DNA of 64,000 nucleotides from Symbiodinium natans (GCA_905221605.1 CAJNDS010002370.1:286001-350000), one strand, 5' to 3'; counted from the first letter of the stretch, positions 31,120-48,899 are shown. Numbers and translations are program-made. The notes: a model not told the origin generated them from the sequence alone.

Positions 31120-34100
31120 TCGGCTGCAGATGCGAGATACGAGATCAGTGGGATGCAAGAACTTGATATTTTGCAAGTACGCGGCCCCCGTCATGCCTAC
31201 TGACGAACTTCAGCCAGGCACTCACAAACGAAGGATCTCTTCAAGGTGCCTTTCCGATTGTTGGTGCTGCCGTGCTTCGTGAAACATGTTTGCCAGTATC
31301 CCTCCGTTGGTTATGGCACTGTCCAGAAGAGGGCAGAAGTTTGGTTTGGTGTTCAGAGTTCGTCTGAGCCACAAGATTGCTCTTGGCAAGTCGCAGCCTC
31401 TGGTTGCGGATCCTCACGCTGGGGACTGGTGAGGTAGCCTTCCTGGTATGCATCTTGAAGCAGAGGGTGGTTTCAATCCTGTGCGCTTTCCGCACAAACT
31501 CGCAGCCAATCACCTGGAAAACTCAAGAAGTCTCAACAAAACCGACTTGCAAGGTCGCTGCACAATTCCAAAGGCAAAAGGTTTTGTTGGGGCAGTTTTG
31601 AGCTCCAGGCTACAGTCTGACCCGCCAAGGTTACCAGGACATACTAGGACGAGTTATTCGCTTTTCGTTTCCCCAGCGCAAGGAAGTTCTAGGCTCAAAT
31701 GGCATTGTTATTGTTTCATCAGTGTTTGGCGCTGTTTTGGCGAAGGAGATGGTCTGGGTCAAAGATGTTTACAGCTGAGGGTTCAACAATTCATGTTTAG
31801 GACAGGCTTCTCCGCGGGCACGACCCTGCCGCAAGGCCCAATATCGCATGTTGGCGAATACAGGTAACTGTATCTTGGGCTCCGCGAGCATCGCACCCTG
31901 GGCGGAGGGATGTGGAGGGGGCAACGCGGGATGGTGGAGAAAGGCAAACGAGATGAATCAACTAAGCGAACACGGAAGCACGACCAGCTTCTTGTGTTGG
32001 TCCTTAGCCTCATGTGTCCATGGACTGCAACCGGCTCTCACAGCCGAGCCTGCGCGGGGCCTGCGAGATAATGCGAGGATACATGGCACAGGGAAACACG
32101 TGAGCAGCAAGCTCCTTCGTCTTTAGCATTCCTTGGCTTAGCAGCAAGCACACGTAAGCGCACTTTGAAGATTGCCTTCCAGGCATGCCTGGATCATATT
32201 GATTTTGAAGGGCTTTGCAAAAGTGAAACTCATCAGACGTGATGTTGGTAGTGTTGGGGTGAACGGTTCAATGCTGTACCATGCTGTGCCACATTCCATT
32301 TTGTGGCAGTGCTCAGTGCTCGGGTCAATTTCCACTGCAGCCTGGGGGGGGAGGGTTGAATCGACTTGAAGCCGACAGCCGCTTTTCGAAGCCTAGTAGT
32401 GCTTAAAGGGACCAGTCGGCGAAGCCGAAGCTAGGAGGCGAAGACGCTTTACGAAGCCGCATTGGGCGAAGACGCATTGGGAGGCGAAGATGCATTGGCA
32501 GGCGAAGATGCACTGGCAGGCGAAGGCGCATTGCGAAGCCGAATCAGGAGACGAAGACGTGTTGCGAAGCCGAATTAGGAAGCGAAGACGCATTGCGAAG
32601 CCGCAATGCGAGGACAACGGCCGGGGCAGGCGCAAATGCGTTGCGAAGTCGCACTGAGGACTCAACAATTTGAGGACGGCTACTACTTAGCTGGTTTGCC
32701 TCATGGTACCTTGAAGCAGCTTCCACAAGAACTGCTTGCGCGATTCTCCTCAAGCTTATACTTTGGCGTAAGATGTGAAAGAATCGGATTATATGCTCGC
32801 TAGAGGCTTGTGGGAAGAACTAGTGCCCGAGTGACCGCCGACTCTTGCCAAGCTTGGGGGTGGTCGCCAGGGCACAAATTCAGCAAAAGACTCCGGAAAC
32901 CGCTTTTGTAGAAAAACCCAAAAGGCTTCGCGTGAGGAACGAATTCGGCGTGAGGCGGCAATCCGGCGAGGAATTCGGCTTCACAAGTCGGGGGCCGTGT
33001 CAGATCAGATAATGCGGCGTCACCTACAGCAATTGACGAACTCGGCTTCGGTTTCAGTTCAGTTCGACCGCCCCTTCCTGGGCGCCCTGCAAGTTTCCTT
33101 GCTGTTGCCGACCACAGCCGGCCAGGTTCTGGCTCGGCAGCTTGAAAGCATGGAGGTCGGATGCTCGCGATGAGACTTTTGCATCAGAGCTTTCAGCAAC
33201 TTCAAAGCAACTTCAAAGCAACTTCAGCAACTCCGGCTAGCGCCCCTCGGCCCTAGAAGCTCCTAACTTCGGCTCAGTCTCTGGAGATTCAGGCTGCGCT
33301 GCTGTCAATGCGGCAACAGGCCCTCCTCAGAGACTCTTGTTTGATCAACGGGCAGATGCGCTGCGGCCGATGATGTAGGGGTGGGTTCACCACCGTGGTG
33401 GGTGTGCAATTAGGTGTGCAAGTTGGTGTGCAATTTGCATGTCGTGCAATTTGCATTGCGTGTTTGCGTTGGCCTTCCCTCAGAGTACAAGTTGAGTGTG
33501 GCACGGAGGGCTGTCGACGAAGTGCCTCCAAAGGCCGCGCCTTCAGCAGGGTCGAATGCAACGCTTCGAGCATCTCACACATCCTTCGGATTCCTTAGGG
33601 TAGAAGAATAGAAGTGTAGCTGGAGTGGCAAATTCGAAAAGTACTGGTTAGCTCTGTCCTCAAAGCATTTGAAGTGCGAGCCAGCCCGGCTAGAGGCGTT
33701 TTGGGATCCATGTCGAGCTCTCAGCACTTTGCCACCAACTTCCGCACGGAATTGCGATGATGCAAATGGCTTGCCAGGGACACGCAGATGGATGAGACCC
33801 GAGTGTGAGTTCATCGGCAGCTGCCCGAAGGGCATCTCGCCATAGTCTTTGGTGAGCTCGGGCTTGCCAGGAAAGCTCATCCTGAAATGAGGATGAGCGA
33901 AGATGTTTAGCATCTCCTTCATCAAGACCGAGTATGCGGGTGTTTTTGCTTCATGGTCTTTGCATGCCACGCCAGTCTCTAATTGTGCTTGGCCTTGCTT
34001 GTGTGAGTGTGTGTGTGTGTGTGTGTCGTACATGCGTAGTTGATGGAGGCGGCTTCATTGTTAATATCGAGATCAAATCCGAAGATCAAATCCGAAGGAT

Positions 34101-37100
34101 TGGATTTTACAGAGTGACGACTTGGATGCTGGAGCAATCCGTAGATTTCGAAGTCATAAAGGCTCAGGCGCAGGACAGTGCGGGACAAGTTCCATGCGAT
34201 GTTCCAGCTTCCGTTCGTAGCTTGACGAGGCAGCGGGCTATGTCAAATGAATCGGGCTGAAGGTTGTTAGATGTTGTTAGCTTGTCGCTGTGCGGCCCAC
34301 AGTTCCTGGGCACGGCAAAGGCGGCCTCCCAGCCTACACCACCAAGCTGACTTTGCACGACGTAGAGTTGCTCATGCTGAAAGTTGTTCGTTATCCGTAC
34401 ACTACCCAAAGCCTGAAGAGGATGTAAGGGCCTTCTTAGCTGATGGGTTGGGACAGGTTGATTCAGCAGAGACATGGTCCTTGAAATCAAACTTCGTAGC
34501 TTGCATGAGGAAACAGTCCACAGAACATGGGGGACGCGGTGCAAGGGCAGACGAGATCCTGTCGCTTGGAGATCTCCGGATCTTTCAGAACTCACGCGAA
34601 CACGATTCACAGAGCGCGAGTTGCACCACCTGCCGTCGCAGCAGCTCCAAGACAACCCCTTGGAGCACATTGAGCACACCATGGAGCTCCTCGAAGGACT
34701 CGAAGGACTCGAAAAAAACCCAAAAAACAGAGGAAATCACCTCCAGGGCGGCCTCGCTCAGATCGTTGCCTCGGCGCTTGGAGACGTTGGCCTGGCTTCG
34801 AAGCACACAGAGCAGCGATCACAGTGACCAGAGGTCTGTGAAATCTGGCAGAACTCCAGTCTCCTCTTCTTCGCCATCGAGACCAAGCTCGGCTAGGGGG
34901 AGTCGCCCAAAGTCTATGTCAAAGGGCATATGCCACTCGGTTTCTGAGTCGCCCATCACGCCACTGTCGGCAAGACTCTCAAGCTGCCCAGAGAGTGCCT
35001 CGGTGGCATCGCTAGGCTCCTCTCCTGGGATGTCCCTGGCTTAGTAAGAAGAGATCGTGCTTCTCATTCAGTTTTGGCATTTTTGACCAGGGGTCGGGGT
35101 CATTGGATGCCTAGCGCGCTTGAGAGCTTCCTATCTGCGTGATCACCGTTTCCGTGCCATCGATGCCCTCGATTTTTCTTCCTTCTTCTTGCCGAAGGCC
35201 GTTTTCTTTCTTCTGTCGTGCAAATACATCTGTGAAGTCTGTTGTTCTGTTGTTGTTGAGTCTGGCTTTTCTTGCCCATGAGGACAGGTGTCGGAAGTAT
35301 GATACAAGCCATTTCCCGGAGTAGTTCTTCGTGGACATCTCTCATTGTTCGTCTGGCTCGTGTATTTCTTTCTACTCTATGTACACCGTTCTCGTGGACA
35401 GACTTCCCTGAATGTGCACAGCACCAAGGAGTTGCAGCCTGTGAGAGTGACGAAGCATTCTGCCAGCGAGTCAAGTTGCTCATTGCCTCCAGGAAGCTCC
35501 GGGACAAGCAAGACAAGCAGTGCGCCACACAGGCGACCCAGGGCAAGACACTGCACCCGTCTTTTACATAACATAGAGTTGCTCGAACGTGTACGTGAGC
35601 TGTTGGCAGGGAGTACACAACCTTGTTCAGCGAGGCTTGGCGGAGTGAGTGGGCTGTGAGGGAGTCGTGGAGCATTGTTGTGGCAGGCAGCTGGCACTCG
35701 CAGTTGGGAGACGAAGCGGATCCACCGGGCCCCCCTTCAAGAGTCGACCGTCGCGTGGTGGCAGCTCATCCGTGTTCAAAGATTAGAAGCCACCCCTGTC
35801 CCTTTTTGTTCCGACGAAGCAGCAGAACAGCGTCAGAACCAGATCGACTTAAACACGTTTGTCATTTCGCTCAGCCGCCCAGACATCAATGACGCGCCGA
35901 CCGCGCGGTCGTGGCACACAAATGACACATCACGGAGTGGCAAAGCCCGAAAGCCTACCAGAAGTATGGGTGTCACTCGACGAGCCCGGGCGTTCGTTGT
36001 CCTTTGCAGTCCGAAGTTTCCCAGCCCATCTGTCCGGCACGAGTAGTGTGGGCAGTCGACAAAGTAGCAAGCCCCGAGAAGCCCTGAGGACTATAGCAAG
36101 CCCCGACTCCTTTAGGAGTCAAAGCATGCGGACTCCAGTTGGGAAGCCGGCGTTGCCGAAGAGGCTCGAGGCTCAAGGTCAAGGCTGGAACCTGAGAGCG
36201 AAATAATGCGAAATAGCCTTAGTGTGGCAGGCAAAACGAAGTATACCATGGACGTCATGAGGTTTGGGGCTTGGGTGCTCTCGGGAAGCAACAGCCAAGA
36301 AGCAGAGGAGCCAGCAGGAGGATCGCCCAGGCAAAGATCCATGACATCGCCGGACACCAAAGGTGCCATCAACACCCGTCGAACATCGTCAACCACCACT
36401 ATTGCTTAACACGATTGAGCACTGTACGTTGCCTTGCCAATTATGGGCAAGCTGTAGGCAATCATTGACAGCCTTTCCGAAGCCGAGGAGGCCACCTGAG
36501 CGAGACGAGTCAACACGAAGCGAAAGACGGACAAAAAAAAACAAGACAAAACAATTGAAAGAACCCTCGCTCAAAATGATTGGAAGCTCTGTCGAATATC
36601 ATTTGCCGGAGATTGTTGAAGGCTGTGCGCATTCAGCACTGTGCATTGAGTGCGGCTGAAAGCCATTGAATAGTGTAGGAAAGCAGCCACCCTTAGAAAA
36701 CCAGCGAATGTCTTTGATTCATTGTGTGTGGGTGCTGTTGGGTAGGACTTTCGAAGGGTGCTGTTCCATCGTTTCCACGGATTGCTAACAATTCGACTAA
36801 TGTTTGCGCACATAGCTGGAAATGTGGCATGGGGTAAATAGTGACTAGTTGTTGATTGTGTTGATGGATCTCGAAGCCTCTAGGACCAGGTGGCGCTTCT
36901 CTACGGCAGCTCTCATGGAATGCCAACCGGGCGGATGCTCGGCTGATCGAGCCCACGCTGTGGGAAGTCAATTCCTGCTTGAATGGGCATGCAGCAGTGT
37001 GTGATCGATTGTCAAGCTGGTCTGCTGCCACCTTTTTTTGGTGATTTTGCATGCCCAGAGCGAAGGAGCTGCGCTGGGCAGCGGCCTGATAAATCATCAC

Positions 37101-38100
37101 GCGGGATCGGTAGGGGGCCACCAGCCACCGCTATGGCATTCGTTTTGTTGTTTCTGTGGGTTTAGTATGGTTTAGTGCAAGCCGAATAAGCCGAAAGATC
37201 AACATGCGGTAATGTTCCGAAGTTGCCGACCAGGTTGTGCTCGCCATCTCTGGTGACTCTGGTGCCTTGGACCGTAAGAGCGCTTTCATTTCTGCATGCC
37301 GAGGTCTCACGACAAGCCGAGCTGGCCAGTTTTTTTTTTTTACCACCACCCGTGCACCCAGGATACTGACAAGTCCAATCTTTTCAGTGGCTACGCCGGC
37401 ACGCGATCCGTGTCGTCTCAAGGGCCACCCTATGCCATTGACCAGGCCTGCTCCGATGTTGCTACTTTCATTTGGGCCATTTGCAAGTGCACATCAGCTC
37501 AATGGGTGTGTGATGTTCAGGCATAGACTCCAGATGAACATGGCACCTGGTTCTGATGTGTGCTGCAGGATGTTCAAGACACTGTAGCATACACCCGGCT
37601 CTCTGAATACAATGAGGGCCTGTGTCTACCAGGGCGCCACATCGTTCTGGGTAGTCCCTGCTAGTCTCATGCGTTTTCGGCAAAAAAGATTTCGGCATAG
37701 CTGGCGTTTGAAGTGCTGCTTATCCGATGACGAAGCATGGCGCCAATGCCAGATGAGTTGCAGTCGCCTCATGTTTCGGCTTGCCCGCGCATGCAGGGTG
37801 CTTCTACACGACAATCCATCAGCGCTCCGTACATGGAAGCATTGTGCACTTGGGAGGATGACTTAGAGTTTAGAGCAGCTAAACAGAAAGTAGCAACACT
37901 AGCAGGCGACATGAAAACACAGGATGTGCGAAACTTGAAGCTCCAGCTAGGAGCCGGCCCATGCAGCCTCGGGCTGCGGTGGCTGCAAGTAAGGCAGGCT
38001 TCCTGAAAGTCTGAAAGTGCTTTCGTCCTTGTTTATCAGACGGGGCGTATCCGGCCTGTTAACATGGTTCCCGGAGAAGGCTAACTTTGACTCATCATTC
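31120..38100. other. No confidently recognised gene
   Basis: Short frames exist on both strands, including an acidic stretch on minus at about 34815-35040 and a His/Pro-containing one on minus at 33575-33960, but none matches a family I can name. A degenerate 15-20-bp repeat built on GCGAAGACGCATTG is at 32400-32660. A (GT)n tract is at 34007-34026. Confidence 0.35.
32420..32660 (+). repeat. Degenerate minisatellite (GCGAAGACGCATTG-like units)
   Basis: About a dozen imperfect units of roughly 15-20 bp follow one another with variable spacers (AGGCGAAG, GAAGCCGAAT). Confidence 0.75.
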
Positions 38101-38120
38101 ACCAGCATTCAGCCTCGTTG

Positions 38121-38150
38121 TGCGATGTTGTGCGATGTTGTGCGATGTTG
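38121..38150 (+). repeat. Tandem 10-bp repeat TGCGATGTTG x3
   Basis: Three perfect copies in a row. Confidence 0.9.
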
Positions 38151-41100
38151 GAGTCGTGTGGTCTCTGTGTGGACGTGTCCAGGATGTCGATGCCTTGCCA
38201 GCGCAAGCCGTGCCAGTCCGCAGGGCCGCCCAGGCGGTGCTGCGCCTGGAGGCAAAGCGCCGAGCCGTGGCGAAGAAAGCGGCCAAGCAGGACAGGACGC
38301 AAGATGGAAGCCTCCAAGTTGGCAGATGCCGACAGTGCCACCTTCTTGCGAGGTGCAGTCCCTGGTGCGCCAGCACCGACGAAATGAAGCGATTGATGCT
38401 TAGTTCTGCTACAAGCTGGTGATGGTTTGGGGGCGTAGATGTCCTGCAAGCACTTGATCCCTGCAGCGAGTTTTTGTCACATCGCCACGAGGCAGCGGCT
38501 GGAGGAGGAGCACCGATGTGCTCGTGCGGGCGCTGCAAGGATTGCCAAGGAGAGATTGGCTTTACGAGAGCCATAGGTTCACACGCAGACTTATGACTTG
38601 TGGCCCCTTGCTGTTGCTGTTCATATGTTTGATGCTCGCGTGGTGTAGTGACTGTCCGGTTCATGCAGAAGGTGGACTAGTGACGAGTGATGTGTTATCC
38701 GGTATGCCTAGTATCGAAATGCTTTCCACTTTGCCAGCTTCTGTTTGCTCTCGGAGAAAGTCGGCCGGGCGGCTAGACTCGGCTAGACCCTTGAGCGATA
38801 GAAATCCTTTTAATCTCTAAAGCCTCAAATCTGTCGTCGGCCAGACCCCTTGCACAGCTCTGAAAGCCCTTCTGAGACAAGAGGTTTGACGAGGTACAAT
38901 GCTCTTGAAGACATGTCAATGGAACTCAACAGCCGCCGTGGCCAAGATGAGCTCTGGATAGCTCTTGGGGCTGCAGCGGATCTGGCCACGTGACCTGCAA
39001 GTATCCCTGGAGCGCCCACCCGCAGAAAAGCCTGCAGAGAGTCCCGCCGAGTATCCCAGTGCCCCTAGAAGTCCCAGAGAGTTCCACCGAGCATCCAAGG
39101 AGTGCCCACGGCCCCAGGATCGAGAGACCCGCCCAGTATCTTTGGAGCCCCAGACAACCCGCAAGAGTTCGCCGAGTGGCCCTCTTATTGCCGCGGACTG
39201 CGACAGAAGCCTGTTGCGAAGTGTCCGAAATCCAGTCCGAAAACGGCAGGATGGCTCCCACATCATGTAGCTATAGGGTGGGGATGCGAAGTGCATGCTT
39301 TCTTTTCGGGCTTATTTTACTTTGTTTACCCGTAGTAAGCACTGCAAGCCTCCAAGTAGCCTACAGAATCTTTAACCTATAATTGCAAAGGGCTGTGCTT
39401 ACGTGGATACTGCATGGGGCAAGTCCACCTCGTCTTGCAGTGACCTCGAACACAATATCAAGCAGCAGTGCGACGTGTGCGAAAAAGTCTCCTCTAGCCA
39501 CCATACCTGAATTCTACACAGACACCAGATTATTGCCGCCTTCCTGCGCGCACATGAAGGTACGAAGGGTACGATTGTGAAGGACAGCAAACGATGTCGA
39601 AAAATCGTGGCGAAGAAAGCAATATGCCGAGTGCGACTTGTATCAAGTTTCGGAACCGGAGCGTTCCAAGGTACGATGAGTATAGAAATTTACGTAGCCC
39701 CGGTTCCTCGCTCACAAAGGCTGTTGATGGCCGGTATAGCCTAGTCATCGGGATGTACCTTTGCCCTTCCACCTTTCAACTCACAAACTGGCTTGCTCAT
39801 TCTTGGGGAACTCATGGTGCTTCAGCCATGGTCGGAATGCATGTGTGGACTCCCGGTGTGTTTGGTCGTTGAGGGGTAAAGCCCGTTATTGCCGCTCGAT
39901 TGTGATCCTCAATCTCGGCGGAAGCTGAAGGTTTTCGATGTTCATATGTCTCTGGGGATGTTGCCTTCACAACTTCTATCAACTTCCAGCAATGACTTGG
40001 TCCTGGTTGCCACTCTTTGGGTTGATTTGTACTGTAACCTTCCGTCGATAGTAGCAAAACATTCGGGACAACTTAGTGGGTGGTTTCTTGCAAGAGCACA
40101 GCCAAGAGCTCCGAGCCGAACAGAGGGTTGACCAGAACACCGGCCAAAAGCGCTTCGGAGCACATTCTTGCGGATCATACACAATGAAGACCGCCGCATG
40201 GGTTACTGGCAGCGGTCCGCAATTGGACCGGCACCTTCCGGGAAGTCACAGAGGACTCCGAGACCATCAAAGAACGCTTGAAGGCAGCACTGCCTTCGAA
40301 GTTGAAGGATCCATGCCGGAAGCTGCTCAATTTCAACTAACCTCTTCCGTGTGGCTGCACGCCAGTTTCGCCCCCCTCCATGTAGAAACATATTGTTTAA
40401 TGCATTGGCGTATCACACACGAGTGTCTATCTGTGATACAAAACTAGATAAGGGCCTTCAACATGTAGTTAGAACTGGGGTTTTGGGCGGACACTTCCCG
40501 GTCTGAGATACCATTGGGCCCACGTCGTGCTGAGCTACCCAAGCGCATGATTTCTGCACACATGCGGGGTTACTGTAATGGAAGGACAGAAGTAAATGTC
40601 AAAGCCACGGAAAATGAATGTTGCTGTGTCTGTCTTCCTAAAGGGTGTACTTCTCGGCTTTTTGGTGACAATGGTGAGATCCGCAATGCTCTTGATGCGT
40701 ATCGTCTGTGCATGTCGGATTGTATCCGAAGCTTTTTGCTCGGAAGCCTCATGCTCTTGCCAAGTCTCCAGTGTGTTGTTTTCCAGTATTCGTTTGTGCG
40801 CTGAGATCCGAGTGTCTGAGGTGGAAATCATGTCAAGAAACTTTGCGTTTGCCCTCTCTTCGCTGGCTCAACGTGCTGAAAAGTTATGGTGTTGCAAAGT
40901 GTAACTTGCTTTACTTCTACACGCCACTGCCACAACCTGCTCCGTTATACAAGTAGCCCAAAGACACGAACAAATGGAGACCGCGAAACTATTGCCTGAA
41001 GATCCTGCACAGATTGATTTGCAGCTGAACTCGGAACTTTATGATTCAGAATGTTGTGGATCTCTGAGATGGCGAAGAAGACGCGCTGACAGTTCGGCAA

Positions 41101-44100
41101 GATCCCATCTTCTGAAGAATGTTCTGACGCCGAGACTACTTCTCGGAGGTGAGGAGCTCGTCGGTCTTCTTGGTGAGGCTTACGGATGTTGTTGATCCCG
41201 CTAGGATGGTCACCTGTGATGGTGGATTTGGGACTCTCCAAGACTTGCTGGATGTCTTTGTTGGACTTGGCCATCACTGCTGAATTTTCGGGATCGTCAT
41301 CAATATCAATGGAGGGAATGGAATTTTCTTCTGCTGCCTTACACGGGGTTGTTTCGAATCATGATCAGTCGTATCATGTGAATCAAGTCGCCATTAGGTC
41401 ATCAAGGATTCGCAAGTTCGTTCGGTCCCGCTGAGAGGCTGCTTTTCTCAATCACACAGGGCACTGCCGCGAGAGCAGCGGTAGCGGCGGGTGAAGGATT
41501 TTTGCTCCAATGGAAATTCCCCTCATGATGTCAATCCGGATCATTCGGTTCAGGTTGAAAGTGTTGAAAACGAGCTTTCGGCTTCATGGTTGATTCCAAC
41601 AAAGGAACTTGTTTCGGGCTGCGCCCCTCCCCCCCGCCGGCCTTTTTTTACCTGTGCGAGCTAGCTTCAAAGCATATACATCCTGTCCAAACTCCATCAT
41701 CAAATGGAGAGGGTGTGTCCCCCCGCCCCCAACCCTACTGCTTACTTGGGGCGGCGGCTGTTGGAGTCAACCTTGTTTCTCACGTTAGGCCAACGCAGAA
41801 AAACACCCTAAACTGTCTGAAAATGAATGCTGCATGCCTTGCAAAGCAAAATTACTTTGAAGGACAGCCGAAAACCAAAAACAAAACCAAGAAAAAGCTA
41901 AAAAACCCAAAACAAAACCTAGCTCCCGCCCACGCACATGCACACGCCCGTGCGCGTGTGCGCATGTACGCGTGCACGTGCATGCGTGCGCACACACGAA
42001 CACAGCCAGGAGATCGCGAAGTTCTGGAGTGATTGTTGCCGAGCTGCTGAGTACTTTGCTGCACACCTGACATGCGGTTGCATCCGTTGAATGCCCCGCA
42101 ACTGCTTGGAAGTTTAGGTGTGAGTTGGCTTGAGCCTTGCGCACTCCTGAGCCTGCATGGGTTTGCCAGGTACAGCAGCGGCATGCTGCCAAGACCCAGC
42201 AGCACCTTGAAAACATGCAGGATCGCGATGCCTTTGCAAAAGCGTGCATGTTGTGAAATGTTTAGCCCTATGGCCAAGGCGCTGGTGTCTCGCAGCGAGG
42301 CGTTCTCCAGTGAGGTCACCACGCAGCTGTTCGCGGACCGGGGCGGGCGAAACGGCCACGTACAAACAAGAGCGTCATGGGTTGAGTAAAACAGTCAAGC
42401 TTTGGAAAAGCGATTGGCGATGAGGAGTCAGGCAAGCTCGGCGACAGGACTAAGGCTAAGCAGAAGGCGGCCAGAATGCATCAGAATGCACCTGCTGAAA
42501 GCTGCTGCCATGATTCCGATGCTTCCGGAGCCATTGTGAAGTCTCATTCTGAAAAGCCTGAGCAATACGGTTGCTCAGCAGACATGCCCACTCCTGCGCC
42601 GCTAAGACACAGTTTTACTTCTGCGAAAGGGTGCTTGTCTTATAGCAGCATTCGGTTAGCAGACATGCCTTTGCGCTAGCCGCAGTCGGCATGGTCATGC
42701 TGGCAAAGCCTCGAGTTCTGTGCTTGCATGGGCGCGGCCTTAACAGTGCCCCTGGGCCAGCAAAGGGAAGTTTTCGTCAGGAGGTGCGCGTCCAAAATGA
42801 AGTCACACGGGCAGGTAACACCTCCCGTCTCCCTCTCCCTCCCTCCCTCGCTCACCCCCCTTGCTGTCTCGGTTTCTTTCTCTCCGTCTCTCTCTCTCCC
42901 TCTGTCTCGCTCGTGCCTTTCTTGTCCACTCATGACGGCTTTTCTTTCCTGCCGGGGGGGTGAGATGGCGTGAGCTAGAAGCGAATACGAAGGAGCACGC
43001 GAAAAGACCAGAAATTCTTGATCGATCCGAGGGACTCATGCTCGCTCTGGAAAGCTTGAGAAACTTTGGGACACACCCAGCCATTATTGACCTTGTCCCA
43101 ACGCCATCCGATATCGTTGAACTGGACATCCAACCGGGGTTGGGCATCACTGCGTGTCCAAACAAAGCGGAGGAATCTTGTAATTTCGGTGAGCTTTGCA
43201 GTGGCCTTCGCAAGGCTCTTGTCTCGGTACAACGATGTACAACGGAAATTATATCAGCAGACTGTGAAACCAACGTGTGCGAGAGACCGGGGTTGTTTTC
43301 GCCACTACTTGGTGACTTGACATGCTTGCTGACCTGATTACAGAGAAGAAGTGTGTTCAAGTGTCGCCAGCAGAGCAAGGGTGGATTTTGTTGAGGCTTA
43401 CTTCCGCGGCCAGCTTGCCGGGCTCATCCGCAGCAACCCGGATCTACACTTCTACTTCCTGCAGGGACATCTGCCAGCTGAGGCGGGAACAAAAGGCTGG
43501 AGTGGAGCAACAGCCAGGTGTATAAGTATAATTCCGATTGTGAGACTTCTTCGGGGAGGTCGCACCTGAAGCAGCGGGTGCATGGAACATCGCCTTGAGA
43601 CCACACCAGCGAGAGGCGTGGCAGTACTTCAGCCTACGAAACGATCCAGGAGAACTTGGGGAAAATGCAACGTCAATGGCCGGTTCGTAGCTTCACAGTA
43701 GCCTGACGCAGCCTCTGCAGTCGATCGGTTCCAGGCGCGAAGGACCCTGCGAAGCGCTGGCGGGCGGGCCATGACACGGCAGATGGCCTGGAGCATGTCT
43801 GGGAGGTTGCACAGCGCAGAAAACATCAGAAAACGGAGTACAAAGGACGAACGTGAGTTTTCCCTTCTTTTGGAAGCGAATGGAAGCGAGATGCTCAAGA
43901 AGCTTGCAGTTCAAGTAAGGACACGGTGGCAGAGGTTGCTGCGCATGGCCCCTTCTTCGCAACGGTGGGTTTTAGCCAGGGCGCGAATGTCGCCGCAGCC
44001 TTGCTGGCCAAGCAGGCGGGAGCCGCGTAGCAGTTGTGTTGTAGGCAGTAGTCCAGTAAGGATGTTGATCTTGTTTATGCAAGGCCTGTTCCAAGATGGA

Positions 44101-44567
44101 CTTGGGCCTGCGCTGCACGGTGAACCTTTGTGGAGGGATCTGGGGTTTTTGGGATGAGACGCCGCGCTCATGGTGGTCTTCGGGGTCCCCGCCGCAGCTG
44201 CCCATTCGTTCGATCCCGAGTTATGTTAATGCATTTTTCAGGCCTCCTCCGTCCAAGTGTCTGTTGTGGTGTGAGTCTAGTGTGATCGTTTTGCATTCAG
44301 AGGCGGTGTTCCATCTCTGCACGTCTTGGGACGCGCTGACCCCTACCTAGCCCAGTCACAATACTTGGTGGAGAGCTATGTTCCTTCCAACGAGCGGCGT
44401 GTGCTTGAACACGAGGGGGGTCAGCTCCCCAGCAAAGGATGTCGGAATGAAAGAGTGGCTAAAGTGTGCTTCACGTTGCGCTTCACGCCGCAACGCAGGT
44501 CACACACCTTTCCCCCTTGACCGGGAAAATCGCTCGGACGTGATTCGGGAAGTGAGTGCTTTTTTAA

Positions 44568-44590
44568 GAGCATATGCGTAGCATATGCTC
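44568..44590. repeat. Perfect inverted repeat, 10-bp arms
   Basis: GAGCATATGC, the spacer GTA, then GCATATGCTC. It could form a hairpin or bind a dimeric protein; nothing nearby explains it. Confidence 0.85.
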
Positions 44591-44830
44591 GGTGAACTTG
44601 GCCGGCACAAAGCGGCCCCCAAAGGTTCGTAGCACAACTTCATAGAAGCTGCGCGTAGCTGCAGAGCAGATTCAAACCGATCGCACCTAGAGCAGAAGGT
44701 CCGCAGCTTTGCTGCCCCCACTACATTGGAAGTTGATGGAAAGTGTCAGCATGTGCTCCTTGTCAGTACGGCTACAGTGGCTACAGTACAGTACGGGCTT
44801 TCGGTAGATGAAGTTTTTTTGGGTTGACTC

Positions 44831-44885
44831 CCTGCCCAATTGGGCTGCAACACCTGGCCTGCCCAAATTGGGCTGCAACACCTGG
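44831..44885 (+). repeat. Tandem duplication of about 27 bp
   Basis: A block starting CCTGCCCAATTGGGC (44831-44857) is repeated at 44858-44885 with one added A. It directly precedes the 10-bp array. Confidence 0.9.
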
Positions 44886-44890
44886 GGCTT

Positions 44891-45040
44891 CAAGTAGCTT
44901 CAAGTGGCTTCAAGTGGCTTCAAGTGGCTTCAAGTGGCTTCAAGCGGCTTCAAGTGGCTTCAAGTGGCTTCAAGTGGCTTCAAGTGACTTCAAGTGGCTT
45001 CAAGTGGCTTCAAGTGGCTTCAAGTGGCTTCAAGTGGCTT
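44891..45040 (+). repeat. (CAAGTGGCTT)15 minisatellite
   Basis: Fifteen 10-bp units, with single-base variants at 44891, 44941 and 44981. Confidence 0.97.
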
Positions 45041-45559
45041 AAGAGTCTTGAAGCATGTACAACCGGCTGAGGGTGGCACTTGGCAAGTTTGGCAGCAATG
45101 GGTGCGTCCTTGCTCATGCATATAGTGTTTTGCTGGCATGCGGTAATGTTTCAGTCGGTTGGGCTGGACTTTCAGAACCACTGAATGTTTCAGGATTCGA
45201 TGCTGGCAAGTCATCAACAATGGCGCATAGCCGCTTCTGGCTGCTAGCTTGAGCTCTCCTCCGGCACTTGTCTGTAGAACCCCACCCTGTAAGCACAAAA
45301 TGCGCAACCAACAGAAGCCCGGAAAGTGTGAAAGCTTGCTTCCTCCAGTCTGCAAGTGGTTTGTGGATTTCCGATGTGCGTTGGGCAGGCTGAGAATAGC
45401 TTGGAACAGCTGGAACGATCTTCCCGGCTCTTCGCTTGCACTTCAAGTGCACGTGCTGCAGAAGGAATGCGTGCAAGCGCCTGCAAGCGTTGATGCTTGC
45501 AAGTCAGGCTCCAATGCGAGGATTTCGATCGGCGCAACATGTCCAAGCAGATCACGACC

Positions 45560-48880
<3,321 letters not shown>

Positions 48881-48899
48881 AGTAGCTTCTTGAGATGTG

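Larger units (their letters stand above)
38100..45540. other. No confidently recognised gene
   Basis: Open stretches at 42960-43337 and 43351-43569 look protein-like but match nothing I know. The region holds a 10-bp repeat (38121-38150), a CA/CG-alternating stretch (about 41932-41998), a C/T-rich tract (42822-42945), an inverted repeat (44568-44590) and the 10-bp array at 44891-45040. Confidence 0.35.
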
